A DNA stretch of 64,000 nt from Labilithrix sp. (GTDB lineage: Bacteria; Myxococcota_A; Polyangia; Polyangiales; Polyangiaceae), in assembly GCA_019637195.1 (NCBI GenBank), contig JAHBWA010000010.1, positions 48,577-112,576 of the forward strand, in the 5' to 3' direction. Under the pieces are notes generated by a model. The model was given only the letters and a program-made list of their open reading frames with translations. It did not search any database and had not been told where the DNA came from. The first letter of the stretch is position 1. Each line of letters begins with the position of its first letter. Below, one piece after another: positions 38,137 to 46,722 of this stretch. The position numbers and the translations under genes were made by a program.

Positions 38137-39939
38137 TCAGGACTTCGAGCGCGAGGCTTGCGGTCGGGCCGTCCCGGCGCTGGTCCAGGTCCGCTCCGAC
38201 CCGAGCGCGAGCCACGTGAGCGGCACCTTTTGCGTCCCCAGCGTGACGACCGTGGGGCCCTTCTCGGACCACTTGCTCGCCTCGGGCAGGGCGATCGTCC
38301 GTTGGCCCTTCAGGCCCTTCGCGCCGGCGGCGTCGACGCGCAGCGCCGCGATCCCGAGGCCGCTGAAGAGCGCGACGGAGCTCGACGGGATGAAGGGCGC
38401 CACGATCGCGCGGACGCTGGGGGCGAGCTCCGTCGCGCGCGCGGCGAGCTCGCGGACCTCGTCGAGGGTCGAGCAGACGACCGCGACGCCGTTGGGGCTC
38501 GGCGGCGGCGCCCCCTTCCCGTTCGCGAGGTGCGCGGTGCCCTCGACCACGTCGAGCGTCTGCCCGCCCTTCCAGGGGGTCGGCGGCGCGGGGACGATCC
38601 CCGCCTTCTTCGACGCGTCGCCTGCGGCGCCCTTGCGGTCGCGCACGACGAGGACGTCGTCGGTCGGCAGCGCGCGAGGGATCGTGACGCGGACCGGCCG
38701 CTTGAAGCTGCGCGGGTCGCCCATCTCGCCAGTCGCGACGGCGTACGCGAGGGCTTCGGCCGACGCGATCGCCACGGGCTTCGGCGCCGTGCTACCGGGC
38801 TCGAGGTCGTGCGTCCGCGCCGAGAGGCCGCCGGGCACCGGCGGATGCAGCTCGCCGGTCATCACCCGCGCGTCGGGCTCGATGAGGCGCGCGCCGGTGG
38901 CGATGAGATCGGTCAGCGCCCCGGTCGCGCTCAGGACCTCGAGCATCTGGCGCGAGGGGATCGCGACGAGGAACTCGACGCGCGGCGGGACACGCTTCGA
39001 CTTCAGGAGCGCCGCGGCGGCGAAGAGGTCGCGCAGGGTGCAGCCGCTGTCCCCGCCGAGGAGCACCTGGGTGACGGGCTTGCCGGCGATGTCGCGGACG
39101 GTCTTCACCTGCCCGGTCTCGTCCATGTAGAGCGGATCGACCGCGCCGAGATCGACGTTGAGGACCTCGTCGCACGGAGCGCCGGCGTCGGGGACGAGCG
39201 CGCGATGCGCCTTCGAGCGGCGCTGATCGCGGAGGAAGACCTCGGTGCGCTCGTCGCTGACGAAGACCGCGCCGGCCGCGCCGAGCTGGGGCGCGATGCC
39301 CGCGAGGACCGCGCGCTCGCCGACGGACAAGAGGCGCGCGCTCGGGCCTGCGAACTCGATGACGACGGGGGCGGCGTGGGCGGCCTCGATCCGGCCGACG
39401 GCCTCGCCGAGGCCGCGGCGCACGAGCTCGTGCGCGATGTCGCGGGCGCACACGAAGGGCCGCGTGCGTCCCGAGAGCAGCACCTGGACGCTGCGCGGCG
39501 GGCGGAGGACGATGCTCCCCTGGGCGAGCGCCTGTCCGAGCATCCCGGGCGAGACGACGATCGTGAGCATCCCGATGCCGCCGACCCCGGCGAGCCGCGG
39601 ATCGTCCGTCACGCAGAGGCGCGCCGGGCTCGCGAACCGCTCGAGGTGGACCGGCGCCGGGAAGCCGACGCCCGGCCGGGCCAGGACGATGCCGTGGCTC
39701 AGGATGTCGGGCGTGGCCGCCTGGACGTCCTCGGCGCGCGGGCGCGACGCCGAGCCGACGCACTGGGTGTCGTAGACGATCGCGACCTCGGCCGAGGTCT
39801 TCTTCAGCCCGGCCTCTCGCGCCTCGGCGATGGCCCGGAGGGGGGCCCGGCTCAAAACGATCTGGTCTACCTTGACGCTGACCTGTGTCCCGGCCAGCAT
39901 CGGGTCGGCGCAGCGTCCCGCGAGGATCTTCTGGGCCAT
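38137..39939 (-). CDS. Aconitase-fold protein lacking Fe-S ligands
   Basis: About 600 residues from the ATG at 39939 (an in-frame ATG at 39972 would add 11). The N-terminus MAQKILAGR and VSVKVDQIVL, and later VAIASAEALAYAVATGEMGDPRSF, follow the large subunit of aconitase/isopropylmalate dehydratase. Where the first cluster Cys of the GSCTNGRxEDL motif belongs, residues about 294-305 read LGGDSGCTLRDL, with Asp in the ligand place and one Cys shifted by three; the downstream CGPC-type pair is absent (IEPDARVMTGEL). A [4Fe-4S] cluster is therefore not expected. The last 130 residues may correspond to the swivel domain. Heads the minus-strand aconitase-like, kinase-like, receiver run. Confidence 0.82.
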   Translation of the reverse strand: MAQKILAGRCADPMLAGTQVSVKVDQIVLSRAPLRAIAEAREAGLKKTSAEVAIVYDTQCVGSASRPRAEDVQAATPDILSHGIVLARPGVGFPAPVHLERFASPARLCVTDDPRLAGVGGIGMLTIVVSPGMLGQALAQGSIVLRPPRSVQVLLSGRTRPFVCARDIAHELVRRGLGEAVGRIEAAHAAPVVIEFAGPSARLLSVGERAVLAGIAPQLGAAGAVFVSDERTEVFLRDQRRSKAHRALVPDAGAPCDEVLNVDLGAVDPLYMDETGQVKTVRDIAGKPVTQVLLGGDSGCTLRDLFAAAALLKSKRVPPRVEFLVAIPSRQMLEVLSATGALTDLIATGARLIEPDARVMTGELHPPVPGGLSARTHDLEPGSTAPKPVAIASAEALAYAVATGEMGDPRSFKRPVRVTIPRALPTDDVLVVRDRKGAAGDASKKAGIVPAPPTPWKGGQTLDVVEGTAHLANGKGAPPPSPNGVAVVCSTLDEVRELAARATELAPSVRAIVAPFIPSSSVALFSGLGIAALRVDAAGAKGLKGQRTIALPEASKWSEKGPTVVTLGTQKVPLTWLALGSERTWTSAGTARPQASRSKS

Positions 39940-40031
39940 CGTGCGGGGCGGATCCCCTGCTCGTGCGCGCATCGCCGCGCACCTTAAACGTTGGCGTCTA
40001 TGCCGGTCAAGGACCGCGGACGACCGCGTTG

Positions 40032-40061
40032 TTGACGGGGCCTGTACGTGCCTCGTAGCCT
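40032..40061 (+). promoter_or_regulatory. Candidate promoter for the Roadblock-aroQ genes
   Basis: TTGACG at 40032-40037, 18-base spacer, TAGCCT at 40056-40061, 33 bases before the Roadblock start codon. The -10 box is weak. Confidence 0.33.
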
Positions 40062-40094
40062 GATCCCCGAGCGAGCGAGGGACAAGAAAAAGCC

Positions 40095-40451
40095 ATGTTC
40101 AAAGAGACGTTGCGCGACCTCGTCGAAGGCACCGAAGGCGGCCTCGCCGGGCTCTTGATGGACTCGAGCGGGATCGCGCTCGAGAGCTACGCCAGGGGCG
40201 ACTCCCCCTTCGACATCAACGCCATCGGCATCGAGTTCGGCGTGGTGATCGGCCAGATCAAGCGCGCCGCCGAGATGCTGGAGGCCGGCAGCGCCAACGA
40301 GATCGCGGTCGGCACCGACCGCCTGATCACGCTCATCCGGACGCTCGGCGACACCTATTTCCTCGCGCTCGCGATCACGCCGGGCGGCAACTTCGGTAAG
40401 GGCCGCTACCTCATGCGGACCGCGGCACCGAAGCTCATGGCCGAGCTCTGA
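40095..40451 (+). CDS. Roadblock/LC7-domain protein
   Basis: A 118-residue protein that is just one Roadblock/LC7 domain: LRDLVEGTEGGLAGLLMDSSGIALESY, shown here as GGLAGLLMDSSGIALESY, then EFGVVIGQIKRAAEMLEAG, EIAVGTDRLITLIRTLGDTYFLALAI. In bacteria such proteins (MglB is the best known) regulate small Ras-like GTPases and polarity. No GTPase gene is beside it, and it lies eight bases before aroQ, so co-expression with metabolic genes is indicated but the role is open. Divergent from the aconitase-like gene. Confidence 0.93.
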   Translation: MFKETLRDLVEGTEGGLAGLLMDSSGIALESYARGDSPFDINAIGIEFGVVIGQIKRAAEMLEAGSANEIAVGTDRLITLIRTLGDTYFLALAITPGGNFGKGRYLMRTAAPKLMAEL

Positions 40452-40459
40452 GCCGTCGC

Positions 40460-40957
40460 GTGGCGACGAAGAAGGCGCCGGCGCCCGCTCGTCGCGGCGC
40501 GCCTGCCGCCCGGACGCGCATCCTCGTCCTGTCGGGGCCCAACCTCCAGCTCCTCGGCACGCGCGAGCCGGACGTCTACGGCCGCGAGACGCTCGCCGGA
40601 ATCCACGCCCGCCTGCGCGCACGAGGCGCGGAGCTCGGCGTCCAGGTCACCGCGCGGCAGTCGAACCACGAGGGACGCCTCTGCGACTGGATCGGCGGCG
40701 CTCGCGGCAAGTTCGACGGCATCCTCCTGAACGCCGCGGCGTACACGCACACGTCGCTCGCCCTCCTCGACGCGATCAAGGCCGTGGCCGTCCCGTGCGT
40801 GGAGGTCCACCTCTCGAACCCCGAGGCGCGCGAGGCCTACCGGCACGCGTCGAGGATCGCGCCGGCCTGCGTCGCCAAGGTCAGCGGCTTCGGCGCCGAC
40901 AGCTACCTCCTGGCGCTCGACGGCCTCGTCCGCTGGCTGGCGAGCCGGCCGGGCTGA
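40460..40957 (+). CDS. aroQ: 3-dehydroquinate dehydratase, type II, with an atypical active-site residue
   Basis: A 165-residue flavodoxin-like enzyme of the shikimate pathway, with a 19-residue basic N-terminal extension. Family motifs: VLSGPNLQLLGTREPDVYG (Asn28, Arg35, Tyr40 equivalents of the active site), SNHEGRLCDWI, NAAAYTHTSLAL (Asn91, His97) and GFGADSYLLAL. In the motif normally reading SN-I/V-HARE, the residue at about position 122 is Glu (SNPEAREAYRH), where most type II enzymes have a catalytic-site His. Activity is still likely but not assured. GTG start. Confidence 0.92.
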   Translation: MATKKAPAPARRGAPAARTRILVLSGPNLQLLGTREPDVYGRETLAGIHARLRARGAELGVQVTARQSNHEGRLCDWIGGARGKFDGILLNAAAYTHTSLALLDAIKAVAVPCVEVHLSNPEAREAYRHASRIAPACVAKVSGFGADSYLLALDGLVRWLASRPG

Positions 40958-41136
40958 GCGGGGCGCGCGGCGCGACGCACCTCGACGCATCGCGGCGTGG
41001 CAGCCTCGCGATCGCGGCGGCGCGAATCGGCCTTCGCGCCGCGCATTTTCGGCGCACGGAGGGATGCGCGAAGCGCCGTCGATGACGTCGAAATCCCCTT
41101 TCGACGAAGCGAGCGTGCGACTACGGTCGCGCCGCG

Positions 41137-41577
<441 letters not shown>

Positions 41578-41586
41578 GGCGACACC

Positions 41587-42981
41587 GTGGTGAACGGGCC
41601 TGTCTCCAGCGCGATGCCCTCGAGGCCGGCGACGCCGCCGTTCAAGAAGATCCTCATCGCGAACCGCGGCGAGATCGCGCTCCGCGTGATCCGCGCGTGC
41701 CGCGAGCTCGGCATCGCCACCGTCGCCGTCCACTCCGAGGCCGACACCCGCGCGCTGCACGTCCGCTTCGCCGACGAGGCCGTCTGCATCGGCCCCTCCC
41801 CCGCCACGCGCAGCTACCTCCACATCCCGGCGATCATGGCGGCCGCCGAGATCACCGGCGCCGACGCCATTCATCCCGGCTACGGCTTCCTCTCCGAGAA
41901 CGCCGAGTTCGCGCGCCTCTGCGCCAAGTGCGGCGTGACCTTCATCGGCCCCTCCCCCGAGGCGATGCGCGCCTGGGGCGACAAGGTCGCCGCCCGCAAC
42001 AACGCCAAGGCCTACGGCCTGCCGCTCCTGCCGGGCAGCGAGGTCCTCCGCGACGCCGACCACGCCGTCGTCGAGGCCAAGCGCATCGGCTTCCCGATCA
42101 TCCTGAAGGCGTCCGGCGGCGGCGGCGGGCGCGGCATGCGCATCGTGCGCAAGGAAGAGGACGTCGCCTCGAACTTCATCCAGGCCACGCGCGAAGCGGA
42201 GGCCGGCTTCAAGAACCCCGACGTCTTCATGGAGAAGTTCGTCGAGCGGCCCAAGCACATCGAGTTCCAGGTCCTCGCCGACGCGCACGGCAACGTCTGG
42301 ACGCTCGGCGAGCGCGAGTGCTCGCTCCAGCGCCGTCACCAGAAGGTCATCGAAGAGGCGCCGAGCCCCGCGATGACGCCCGAGCTCCGCCAGGAGATCG
42401 GCGAGACGATCCGCCGAGCCGTGCGCGAGACCGGCTACCGCTCGCTCGGGACGCTCGAGTTCATCATGGACGAGGACAAGCGCCTCTACTTCCTCGAGAT
42501 GAACACGCGCGTACAGGTCGAGCACCCCGTCACCGAGATGGTCACGGGCCTCGACCTCGTCGCGCTGCAGATCCGCGTCGCCGCGGGCGAGCGCCTCGAG
42601 CTGCCCGACACGCGCCCCTGGAGCTTCCGCGGCCACGCCCTCGAGTGCCGCATCAACGCCGAGGACCCGAAGACCTTCGCGCCCTGGCCCGGCAAGATCA
42701 CCGAGTACTTCCCGCCCGGCGGCGCCGGCGTCCGCGTCGACTCGGGCGTCTACGGCGGGTGGACGGTGCCGCAGCACTACGACTCGCTCCTCGCGAAGGT
42801 CATCGTCCACGCGCCGACGCGCGCGGAGGCCATCGTCCGCATGCGACGCGCGCTCGACGAGTTCATCGTCGGCGGCATCCGCACCAACATCGCGCTCCAC
42901 AAGCGCCTGCTCGCCGACGACGAGGTCATCGACGGCGGGATGACCACGCGCACCGTCGAGCGCATCATCGCGCAGCCGTAG
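41587..42981 (+). CDS. accC: Acetyl-CoA carboxylase biotin carboxylase subunit
   Basis: A 464-residue ATP-grasp enzyme that carboxylates biotin on AccB. The GTG at 41587 has GAGG seven bases upstream; an ATG at 41614 lacks a binding site. Motifs: [35 protein letters not shown] loop [11 protein letters not shown], the [12 protein letters not shown] segment, [14 protein letters not shown] with the catalytic Arg/Glu, and a C-terminal [21 protein letters not shown]. Full length (family about 450). Together with accB this gives half of the carboxylase; the carboxyltransferase genes are elsewhere. Confidence 0.98.
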   Translation: MVNGPVSSAMPSRPATPPFKKILIANRGEIALRVIRACRELGIATVAVHSEADTRALHVRFADEAVCIGPSPATRSYLHIPAIMAAAEITGADAIHPGYGFLSENAEFARLCAKCGVTFIGPSPEAMRAWGDKVAARNNAKAYGLPLLPGSEVLRDADHAVVEAKRIGFPIILKASGGGGGRGMRIVRKEEDVASNFIQATREAEAGFKNPDVFMEKFVERPKHIEFQVLADAHGNVWTLGERECSLQRRHQKVIEEAPSPAMTPELRQEIGETIRRAVRETGYRSLGTLEFIMDEDKRLYFLEMNTRVQVEHPVTEMVTGLDLVALQIRVAAGERLELPDTRPWSFRGHALECRINAEDPKTFAPWPGKITEYFPPGGAGVRVDSGVYGGWTVPQHYDSLLAKVIVHAPTRAEAIVRMRRALDEFIVGGIRTNIALHKRLLADDEVIDGGMTTRTVERIIAQP

Positions 42982-43039
42982 CCGAAGGCGTTCACATTCG
43001 CTGGCGCGACGCCGCGCCCGGCCGCAGGTTGGGCGCGCG

Positions 43040-43672
43040 ATGGCGAACTACTTCGAGAGCCCGTTCAAGGGAAAGCTGCTCTCCGAGCAGGTCACGAACC
43101 CGAACATCCGCGTCGGGCGGTACAGCTACTACTCGGGCTACTACCACGGTCACTCGTTCGACGACTGCGCGCGCTACCTCTTCACGGACCGCGACGACGT
43201 CGACAAGCTGATCATCGGGTCCTTCTGCTCGATCGGGACCGGCGTCTCGTTCATCATGGCGGGCAACCAGGGGCACCGCCTCGAGTGGGCGTCGACGTTC
43301 CCGTTCTTCTACATGACGGAGGAGCCAGCCTTCGCCGATGCCTCGGACGGCTACCAGGCCGCCGGCGACACGGTGATCGGCAACGACGTCTGGATCGGGG
43401 CCGAGGCCGTGATCATGGCCGGCGTGCGCGTCGGCGACGGCGCCGTGATCGCGAGCCGGGCGGTGGTGACCAAGGACGTCGAGCCCTACGCCATCGTCGG
43501 CGGCAACCCCGCGAAGCCGATCCGCAAGCGCTTCACCGACGACGAAATCGAAAAGCTCCTCGAGATGCGGTGGTGGAGCTGGCCGACGGAGAAGCTCGCG
43601 TCCGCGATGCCGCGCTTGTGCTCGGGTGACATTGCCGCGCTGTACAGCTATTGGAAATCGTTCCAGCTTTGA
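43040..43672 (+). CDS. catB: CatB-type xenobiotic acetyltransferase (chloramphenicol O-acetyltransferase family)
   Basis: A 210-residue left-handed beta-helix trimer protein. It matches the CatB/Vat hexapeptide family closely from the first residue: [59 protein letters not shown] with the catalytic His in [24 protein letters not shown] and [15 protein letters not shown]. The family acetylates chloramphenicol or streptogramins with acetyl-CoA. It is followed after 74 bases by an MFS exporter, forming a plausible two-gene xenobiotic defence. GC and codon use match the neighbours and there is no recombination site, so it looks chromosomal. Confidence 0.92.
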   Translation: MANYFESPFKGKLLSEQVTNPNIRVGRYSYYSGYYHGHSFDDCARYLFTDRDDVDKLIIGSFCSIGTGVSFIMAGNQGHRLEWASTFPFFYMTEEPAFADASDGYQAAGDTVIGNDVWIGAEAVIMAGVRVGDGAVIASRAVVTKDVEPYAIVGGNPAKPIRKRFTDDEIEKLLEMRWWSWPTEKLASAMPRLCSGDIAALYSYWKSFQL

Positions 43673-43746
43673 CGAACGGGCGCGACCCGACGTCGGGCGA
43701 AGAACCGCGCGCCGGGAACGCGCATCCAAGCGCTCCTCGGAGATCC

Positions 43747-44970
43747 ATGAACGAGACGTTCTCCCGCTACCAGCGCTTCGTCGTCGCGCTGCTCGCGTTC
43801 TTGCAGTTCACGGTCGTCCTCGACTTCATGATCCTCTCGCCGCTCGGCGCCATCCTGATGGACGAGCTCGGCATCACGACGGCCCAGTTCGGTCGGGTCG
43901 TCTCCGCGTATGCCTTCAGCGCGGGCGTCTCCGGCCTCCTCGCCGCGGGGTTCGCCGACCGGTTCGACCGCAAGAAGCTCCTGCTCTTCTTCTATGTCGG
44001 CTTCGTCTTCGGGACGCTCCTCTGCGGCGTCGCGCCGAGCTACACGTTCTTGCTCGGCGCCAGGATCGTGACCGGGATCTTCGGCGGCGTGATCGCGTCG
44101 ATCAGCTTCGCGATCGTCGCGGACCTCTTCCCGCTCTCGATGCGCGGCCGCGTGATGGGGCTCGTGCAGAGCTCGTTCGCCGCGAGCCAGATCCTCGGGA
44201 TCCCGATCGGCCTCTTCCTCGCGACGCGCCTCGGCTGGCACGCGCCCTTCCTCATGATCGTCGCCGTGGGGATCGGCGCGGGCATCGCGATCGTGGTCTG
44301 GCTGCATCCGATCACGCTGCACCTGACCGCAGGCTCGGAGAAGAAGAGCCCCGTCGAGCACCTGCTCCGCACGGCCACGCGGCCGCGCTACCTCGCGGGC
44401 TTCTCGGCGACGATCCTGCTCGCCATCGGCGGCTTCATGCTGATGCCCTTCGGGAGCACGTTCCTCGTCCAGAACCTGGGCGTCGCGGTCGAACGGCTGC
44501 CGATGGTCTACGTCATCACCGGCGCGGCGGCGATGGTGTCCGGCCCACTGCTCGGACGCGTGAGCGACTCGTTCGGCAAGTACCGCACCTTCGTCCTCGG
44601 CTCGATCGTCACGGCGATCATGGTCGCCTGGTACACCCGCCTCACGAGCGCTTCGCTCGGCTTCGTCATCGCCCTGAACGTCCTGCTCTTCGTGGGGATC
44701 TCCGCGCGGATGGTGTCGTCGTTCGCGCTCACGTCCGCGCTCCCGGATCTCCACGACCGCGGGGCCTACATGGCGATCAGCTCGTCGCTCCAGCAGCTCT
44801 CCGGCGGGCTCGCCTCGTTCGCCGCCGGCCTCGTCGTCCACCAGGCGACCCCGACCTCGCCGCTCGAGGGCTACCCGACGCTCGGCACGATCGTCGTGGT
44901 CGCGCTCGCGATCACGCTGCTGCTCATGTTCAACGTCAACCGCCTCGTGGGACGCACGGCGAGCGCGTAG
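43747..44970 (+). CDS. MFS transporter (DHA1-type drug exporter family)
   Basis: A 407-residue membrane protein with about 12 helices. The ATG at 43747 has GGAG five bases upstream. Signature motifs: motif A between helices 2 and 3 (GFADRFDRKKLLL), an acidic Asp in helix 1 (TVVLDFMILSPLGAILMDEL) and motif C-like SSFAASQILGIPIG in helix 5. These fit sugar-efflux or drug/proton antiporters. It follows the catB-like gene and probably exports the same or a related compound; the substrate is inference. An imperfect 48-base copy of its last 16 codons follows the stop. Confidence 0.9.
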   Translation: MNETFSRYQRFVVALLAFLQFTVVLDFMILSPLGAILMDELGITTAQFGRVVSAYAFSAGVSGLLAAGFADRFDRKKLLLFFYVGFVFGTLLCGVAPSYTFLLGARIVTGIFGGVIASISFAIVADLFPLSMRGRVMGLVQSSFAASQILGIPIGLFLATRLGWHAPFLMIVAVGIGAGIAIVVWLHPITLHLTAGSEKKSPVEHLLRTATRPRYLAGFSATILLAIGGFMLMPFGSTFLVQNLGVAVERLPMVYVITGAAAMVSGPLLGRVSDSFGKYRTFVLGSIVTAIMVAWYTRLTSASLGFVIALNVLLFVGISARMVSSFALTSALPDLHDRGAYMAISSSLQQLSGGLASFAAGLVVHQATPTSPLEGYPTLGTIVVVALAITLLLMFNVNRLVGRTASA

Positions 44971-45026
44971 CCCGCCGGCTCATGTTCATCGTGAGGCGGC
45001 ACGCGAAGCGCGCCGCGAGCGCGTAG
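44923..45026 (+). repeat. Imperfect 48-base duplication of the MFS gene 3' end
   Basis: 44923-44970 (last codons and stop) and 44979-45026 start with the same CTCATGTTCA and end with the same GCGAGCGCGTAG; the middles differ. Both copies read LMF-x-V-x-R-xxxx-R-x-ASA stop. The second lies in another frame relative to the gene, eight bases after its stop. Confidence 0.7.
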
Positions 45027-45041
45027 GCGGCGCGCGGCGTC

Positions 45042-46196
45042 TCACCCGGCGGCGAGCGCCATCCGGCGGACGGCCTCCTCGAGGAGCGAGCGCGTCGTCG
45101 CGAGGTTCAGCCGCGCGAACCCGTCGCCGCCGGTGCCGAAGGACGGTCCCGACGAGAGCGCGACGCGACCGCGTTCGAGGAACGCCCGCGCCGGATCCGG
45201 ACCGAGGCCGAGCTCGGCGCAGTCGATCCACGCGAGGTAGCCCGCCTCGGGCGCCACGTAGCGCGCGCCGGGGAGCCGCTCCTCGAGCAGCTCCCCGAGG
45301 AGCCGCCGGTTCCGGTCGAGGATCCGCATCGCCGTCGCGAGCCACGGGCCGCCGTGCTCGAACGCGGCGCGGGCGCCGAGCACGCCGAGGTGCCCGGCGT
45401 GGTACGAGAGCTCGGCCGGGAGGCGGCCCATGACCGCGCGCGGAGCGTCGTGCGACGCGACCATGACCGACGCCTTCAGCCCCGCGAGGTTCCACGTCTT
45501 CGACGCGGACGTGAGCACGATCGACGTCCGCGCCGCGTCCTCCGACACGGTCGAGAATGGCGCGTGGCGAACCTCCGCGTACGTCAAGGGCGCGTGGATC
45601 TCGTCGCTGAGGACGAGCACGTCGTGGTGCGCGGCGAGCTCCGCGACGCGCTCGAGCGCCTTACGCGGGTGCACCACGCCGGCGGGGTTCTGCGGCGAGC
45701 AGAGAAGGTGCGCGCGCGCCCCGGCGGCGTAGGCGCGCTCGATCGCGGCGAGATCGAGCCCCAGCGATCCGGCCTCGGAGCGCGCGAGCGGCGTCTCGAC
45801 GACGCGCCGGCCGAGGCGCGCGATGGTCGACGCGAACGGGGGATACACTGGCGGATCGATCACGACGCCGTCGCCGGGACTCGTCGCGACGAGCAACAGC
45901 TCGCCGATCGCCGTCACGACGTCGGGCGCGACGCGCACGTCGGCTGGCGCGACGGCCCAGCCCCAGGTCGTGAGCGCCCAAGGCGCGAACGCCGCGCCCA
46001 GGCCGCGCGGATCGGCGTAGCCCGCGTCGTCGACCGCGAGGGCCTCGCGGAGCACCTGACGGATCGGCTCCGCGATCGGGTAGTCCATCTCCGCGACCCA
46101 CGCCGGCAGGACGTCGGCGGGGTACACCTGCCACTTGGCGCTCTGGCGCCTCCGGAGATCCGCCTCGGACACGCGGTCGAACGGGTGGTCACTCAC
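45042..46196 (-). CDS. MalY/PatB-type PLP aminotransferase (C-S lyase family)
   Basis: A 384-residue fold-type I PLP enzyme starting with GTG. It has the typical MalY/PatB opening (KWQVYPADVLPAWVAEMDYPIAEPI), CSPQNPAG, the PLP-Asp/Tyr segment VLSDEIHAPLTY, and the Lys in TSASKTWNLAGLK; a C-terminal GFARLNLATTRSLLEEAVRRM carries the substrate-binding Arg. Most members are cystathionine beta-lyases; some also regulate. The 3' end faces the MFS gene, and divergent from it is a small membrane protein gene 94 bases away. Which thioether it uses is not visible. Confidence 0.93.
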   Translation of the reverse strand: MSDHPFDRVSEADLRRRQSAKWQVYPADVLPAWVAEMDYPIAEPIRQVLREALAVDDAGYADPRGLGAAFAPWALTTWGWAVAPADVRVAPDVVTAIGELLLVATSPGDGVVIDPPVYPPFASTIARLGRRVVETPLARSEAGSLGLDLAAIERAYAAGARAHLLCSPQNPAGVVHPRKALERVAELAAHHDVLVLSDEIHAPLTYAEVRHAPFSTVSEDAARTSIVLTSASKTWNLAGLKASVMVASHDAPRAVMGRLPAELSYHAGHLGVLGARAAFEHGGPWLATAMRILDRNRRLLGELLEERLPGARYVAPEAGYLAWIDCAELGLGPDPARAFLERGRVALSSGPSFGTGGDGFARLNLATTRSLLEEAVRRMALAAG

Positions 46197-46290
46197 GTCG
46201 GCGAGCGTACGCGACCACCACGCGATCGTGAACGGCGAGGCGTCCTCTGCTGCGCATGAGTCGAGCGGCCCGAGGCGCTACCATCCAGCG

Positions 46291-46722
46291 ATGCCCTACC
46301 GCGCTCCCGGTCGTCAGCGCCCGACGTCGCCCGACGTCGACGAGAACCTGCTGGCGATGCCTTGGTTCTCGAGGGCGCTCCTCTTTTCGCTCGTCTACAC
46401 GCCCTTGCTCATGTGGGTCATCTGGATGACGCGGACGGGCACCGGTCCGCGCGAGCTGACGCTGACCATGAAGGTAGCCGTCACGATCGCGAACAGCCTC
46501 TGGCTCGCGGCGCTGTCGATCCTCCGCGCCCGCCATCAACGTCGCATGCGAGCCGTGCTGGCCAAGCTGGAGGAGCGAGCTCCCGAGTCTCCGCGCGCGC
46601 GCATCGCGGCGTCGAGCGGGGCCACGGTCACGGCGATCGCGAGCGATCCGGACGAGCATGCCGCCACGGAGGAACCAGAGCACGTCGAACGTAGCCGCCG
46701 CGGCGCGGGTCAGCCCTCCTGA
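46291..46722 (+). CDS. Small two-helix membrane protein, unknown
   Basis: 143 residues from the ATG at 46291. Two hydrophobic segments (about 29-48, LLFSLVYTPLLMWVIWM, and 60-80, VAVTIANSLWLAALSI) are followed by a basic stretch (RARHQRRMRAVLAKLEERAP) and a disordered acidic tail. No family recognised. The C-terminal 13 bases overlap the stop of the convergent broken FGE-type gene. Confidence 0.65.
   Translation: MPYRAPGRQRPTSPDVDENLLAMPWFSRALLFSLVYTPLLMWVIWMTRTGTGPRELTLTMKVAVTIANSLWLAALSILRARHQRRMRAVLAKLEERAPESPRARIAASSGATVTAIASDPDEHAATEEPEHVERSRRGAGQPS

Noticed and set aside
43040..45026. catB/MFS region as a mobile resistance cassette
   Set aside because: No integrase, transposase, attC-like site or terminal repeats, and GC content like the surroundings.
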